Shown: positions 6,430 through 8,560 of the stretch, one piece after another
Position numbering within the stretch: the first letter of the stretch is position 1
How the letters are laid out: the number at the start of each line of letters is the position of its first letter
From: an uncultured Lachnospiraceae bacterium
Lineage (GTDB): Bacteria > Bacillota_A > Clostridia > Lachnospirales > Lachnospiraceae
DNA: 8,560 nucleotides
Assembly (NCBI GenBank): GCA_900555005.1
Contig: USJM01000068.1
Coordinates: 1 to 8,560 of the forward strand
Reading direction: 5' to 3'
Made by a program: the position numbers and the translations under genes
Notes under the pieces: model-generated
Database searches by the model: none
What the model was told of the DNA's origin: nothing
Seen by the model: the letters and a program-made list of their open reading frames with translations, nothing else

Positions 6430-6471
6430 TTACAGGATAATTAAGAAAAATTACGGTTGATTTAAGAAAGT
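6430..6471 (+). promoter_or_regulatory. 21-bp imperfect tandem repeat upstream of the envelope-acylation operon
   Basis: Two 21-bp units (6430-6450 and 6451-6471) agree at 14 of 21 positions, each with TTAC near its start and TTAAGAAA near its end. The 21-bp period is two helical turns, and the second TTAAGAAA lies where a -35 would be. This resembles direct-repeat sites of OmpR/PhoB-family response regulators. The binding protein is unknown. Confidence 0.45.
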
Positions 6472-6488
6472 CAATCGCCTATTATAAT
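6461..6488 (+). promoter_or_regulatory. Promoter of the SGNH-ACP-MBOAT operon
   Basis: A perfect TATAAT lies at 6483-6488. The best-spaced -35 is poor (TTTAAG at 6461-6466, 16 bp away; TTGATT at 6457 is 20 bp away). A good -10 with a weak -35 covered by direct repeats suggests an activator-dependent promoter. A start near 6495 places the ATG at 6487 outside the transcript. Confidence 0.6.
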
Positions 6489-6532
6489 GATTGGTATTTG
6501 CTACGCTTGTCTGATTTTTCGGGGGGAGCTTC

Positions 6533-7659
6533 ATGCGTTCATTCATAAACAGAATGGTCTGTTTTCTGATCGTGGGAATCATGGCAGTTTCAGGTACATT
6601 TCCGGCTATGGCGGCGGATGTCCCACATGGCCGAGTCTGCAGCAATCACAGGCAGAATTCCCGGCTGCTCAGGATACGGATGTTAACACGGATATGGGTA
6701 CCGTGATGGCAGAAAACGTGAAGATCCCATCCAAGGTGAAGAGGCTGGTCAGAAAATACGCGAAGGAAAAGGGAAAGACGATCTACTTTGCGTCGCCTTT
6801 TCTCCAGGTAGTCCGCAACAGGTCCGTTCAACTGACAATAAACAAAGAGGCAGCAGGCGTGACTTATAAGTCATCCAAGCCGAAGGTGGCGCGTGTCAGT
6901 AAAAAGGGCGTGCTGTCAACCTGTAAGCGCGGTTACACCGTCATCACGGCTGCCTGGAAGAAAAAGACCTGTCATATGGTGGTTTATGTGATTCCTTCCA
7001 GGGGGACTCTGGATGCCAGTGTGAAATCCAGGATCATTTCTGCGAAGAACATCAAGAATGCCGGAAGTCAGAGAAACCAGGTGTCTTCTTCCAGGAGGAA
7101 GAAAACAATCCTGCTTGCCGGGAGTTCTTCCGCAGATCGGTGGCGGTCCGTTCCCCAGGCGTTTTCGGGTTTTAATGTAGTGAACAACGCGATTGGGGGC
7201 ACAACGGCACAGGAATGGATGACCTTATACAAGAAGCTGATCATACCCTATCATCCTGATGCGGTGATTCTTCTTGTTGGCAGCAATGATATTGGCAGTA
7301 CCGGAAGGATTCGTGGGGAAACATGTGCTGAGAGGGTTCAGAATCTGATTGCTTCTATCAGACAGGATCTGGGAGATCATGTTCCGGTTTTTTACATATC
7401 CATCCCGGTTACGCCAAGCCGGAAGAAAGCCTGGCCGCAGGAAAAAACAGCCAACAGACTGATCAAAAAGTACTGCAGTGAGACGGATAATGTATTTTAC
7501 ATTGATCTTGCGTCGAAGTTCCTGGATAAAAATGGAAAACCGAAGGCATCCTATTTTGCATCCGACAGGCTTCACCCAAGCAGTAAGGGCTATCAGGTCT
7601 ATAACAGTGTTGTTTCGAAACTAGTGAAAAGGGTATTGAATGGAGGAGAAAAAAGATGA
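6533..7659 (+). CDS. Secreted Ig-like (Big_2) plus SGNH/GDSL hydrolase protein, with an apparent frameshift after the signal peptide
   Basis: The likely start is ATG 6533, behind GGGGGGAG (6521-6528). This frame opens with a signal peptide: MRSFINRM, the hydrophobic core VCFLIVGIMAVSGTFP, then AMAA-D as cleavage site. The frame closes at TGA 6704-6706. The rest of the protein lies in the neighbouring frame, open to 7659. One extra C in the C run at 6622-6624 would join them as AMAADVPTWPSLQQ. The mature part has a bacterial Ig-like domain (about 6775-6994: YKSSKPKVARVSKKGVLS then GYTVITA). An SGNH domain follows: block I GSSS with the probable nucleophile Ser at 7126-7128, Gly block NNAIGG, GSND at 7279-7290, and DRLH with Asp 7564 and His 7573. 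Such enzymes add or remove acyl groups on sugars or lipids. The stop overlaps the carrier-protein start (ATGA). Starting at ATG 6487 keeps one frame, but that codon lies in the -10 box and gives no signal peptide. Confidence 0.85.
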
Positions 7660-7889
7660 AAGACAGGATACTGAACATTCTGAAGAGCATGGATGATTCT
7701 GTTGACTATGCATCCGAGACAAACCTGATCGACGACAAGGTAATCGATTCCCTGACGCTGACTGCTCTCATCTCGGAGCTGGAAAGCGAGTTCAACATTG
7801 AAATCGATATGGACGATATTGTACCGGAAAATTTCAACTCGGTCGATGCGATGACAGAACTGGTTGAAAGACTTCAGGACGAGCAGTGA
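7656..7889 (+). CDS. Acyl carrier protein, DltC-like
   Basis: 77 residues, the usual size of a stand-alone carrier protein. Ser32 in the DSL motif (codon 7749-7751, KVIDSLTLTALI) is the expected 4'-phosphopantetheine attachment site. The following helices (LESEFNIEIDMDDIVPENFNSV) match the carrier-protein pattern often annotated as D-alanine-poly(phosphoribitol) ligase subunit 2. The ATG overlaps the SGNH stop by 4 bp and has GGAGGA (7642-7647) upstream, so the two genes are probably translationally coupled. Being placed between an SGNH enzyme and an MBOAT protein suggests it carries the acyl or aminoacyl group used for surface modification rather than serving fatty-acid synthesis. The ligase that loads it is not in the window. 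The carrier-protein call is firm; the cargo is unknown. Confidence 0.9.
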   Translation: MKDRILNILKSMDDSVDYASETNLIDDKVIDSLTLTALISELESEFNIEIDMDDIVPENFNSVDAMTELVERLQDEQ

Positions 7890-7899
7890 GAGAGATGAG

Positions 7900-8560
7900 A
7901 TGACTTTCATATCGTTTTATTTTCTGGTATTTTTGGCAGCTGTCGCGGTTGTTTACTTTATTGTACCGGCGAAGGCACGATGGGTTGTTCTTCTGGCAGC
8001 GAGTCTTATATTTTATGCAAAGGCAGGCCTGTCATACCTGCCTTTTATGATGGGCACGGCAGCCATTACTTACGTCGGTGCACGGATGATCTCTGGCATT
8101 CATGAAAGAGCAGCGCTTGCACTGGCTTCTGAAGAAAGAAAAGACGAGAAAAAGGCGATCCGCAGGAAAGAGAAGCGTTCAGCCAGAAAAGTCATGTGGA
8201 TCGTTGTCGCGGTGGTTCTTGCATATCTCATATATACAAAATTTGCACGGAAAGTGGCGGCGCTGTTCTTCGCTGCTGCTTCGGGTGGAAGTCCTGCACT
8301 GACGGTCATCATTCCGCTTGGAATTTCCTATTATACATTTTCCACGATCGGGTATGTCCTGGATGTATATTGGAAGAGATATCCGGCTGAGAAGAACTTC
8401 TTCCGCTATCTTCTGTATGTCTGCTATTTTCCGCATATTCTTCAGGGACCGATTGCCCGGTATGACAGGCTGGGCTTTCAGTTCAGAGAGCTTCACTACT
8501 TCGATTACAGGAGAGTGTGCTTTGGCGTACAGCTCGCCTTATGGGGAGTCTTTCAGAATA
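7900..8560 (+). CDS. MBOAT-family membrane O-acyltransferase (DltB/AlgI-like), 3' partial
   Basis: The first 220 residues of a polytopic membrane protein, open to the window end. Hydrophobic segments lie at about 3-24, 27-43, 46-64 and 97-113. A strongly charged cytoplasmic-type loop (69-96, rich in Glu, Lys and Arg) sits before the fourth. DltB/AlgI hallmarks follow: PLGISYYTFSTIGY (about 139-152), DVY, AEKNF, then FPHILQGPIARYD (177-189). The catalytic His of MBOAT proteins lies further downstream, outside the window. ATG 7900 starts 11 nt after the carrier-protein stop, with only a weak GAGAG-like Shine-Dalgarno, so translational coupling is likely. Its role would be to pass an acyl group from the carrier protein to the outer face of the membrane. 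AlgI-type and DltB-type substrates cannot be told apart here, though the adjacent DltC-like protein favours DltB-like chemistry. Confidence 0.93.
   Translation, partial: MTFISFYFLVFLAAVAVVYFIVPAKARWVVLLAASLIFYAKAGLSYLPFMMGTAAITYVGARMISGIHERAALALASEERKDEKKAIRRKEKRSARKVMWIVVAVVLAYLIYTKFARKVAALFFAAASGGSPALTVIIPLGISYYTFSTIGYVLDVYWKRYPAEKNFFRYLLYVCYFPHILQGPIARYDRLGFQFRELHYFDYRRVCFGVQLALWGVFQN

Noticed and set aside
6487..6532. ATG 6487 as the start of the SGNH protein
   Set aside because: The codon is part of the TATAAT -10 element, has no Shine-Dalgarno site and yields no signal peptide, while ATG 6533 has both features expected of a secreted protein.
8100..8496. Minus- and plus-strand short frames inside the MBOAT gene
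   Set aside because: The MBOAT frame from 7900 stays open to the window end with clear family motifs; the others are shadows.

Overview
The window looks like chromosomal DNA of a low-to-mid GC Bacillota, most likely a Clostridia/Lachnospiraceae-type gut or rumen bacterium. This rests on the style of the proteins (DltC-like carrier protein, MBOAT acyltransferase, Big_2-type Ig domain fused to an SGNH hydrolase), strong GGAGG ribosome binding sites, near-consensus sigma-A promoters and a tRNA without encoded CCA. The family-level assignment is inference. All supported genes are on the + strand. I see no insertion sequence, CRISPR array or phage gene.

Layout. (1) 1-1725: 3' part of a molybdenum hydroxylase large subunit (xanthine dehydrogenase/aldehyde oxidase family), ended by a strong intrinsic terminator at 1754-1795. 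Its first ~57 bases read correctly only if two single bases are restored. (2) 1842-5304: an oxygen-dependent (class Ia-type) ribonucleotide reductase operon, nrdA-nrdB. Its promoter carries two NrdR-box-like sites exactly 31 bp apart, one lying on the -10 element. NrdA lacks a recognisable ATP-cone, and nrdB probably starts at a TTG codon behind its own Shine-Dalgarno sequence. (3) 5367-5586: a self-contained tRNA-Thr(CGU) unit with its own promoter and terminator. (4) 5587-6018: an AT-rich stretch without a convincing gene. It holds a candidate promoter overlapping a long inverted repeat and a weak hairpin. (5) 6019-6402: a small orphan protein, possibly PH-like. (6) 6430-8560: an envelope-acylation operon. 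A promoter with a 21-bp tandem repeat (a candidate response-regulator site) is followed by a secreted Ig-like/SGNH protein, an acyl carrier protein overlapping it by 4 bp (ATGA), and an MBOAT acyltransferase that runs off the window.

How they work together. NrdA and NrdB form one enzyme making deoxyribonucleotides under probable NrdR repression. The last three genes resemble the logic of the dlt (D-alanylation) and alginate-acetylation systems. An acyl group on a carrier protein would be passed by a membrane MBOAT protein across the membrane and finally moved to, or removed from, a surface polymer by the secreted SGNH enzyme. The acyl group and the acceptor polymer cannot be read from this window.

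Three places (about 18, 56 and 6624) look like single-base deletions that break otherwise well-conserved genes. Two sit within 40 bp of the window start and the third is in a C run. They may be assembly or sequencing errors, or real frameshifts. The SGNH case matters most, because it separates a textbook signal peptide from its enzyme domain.
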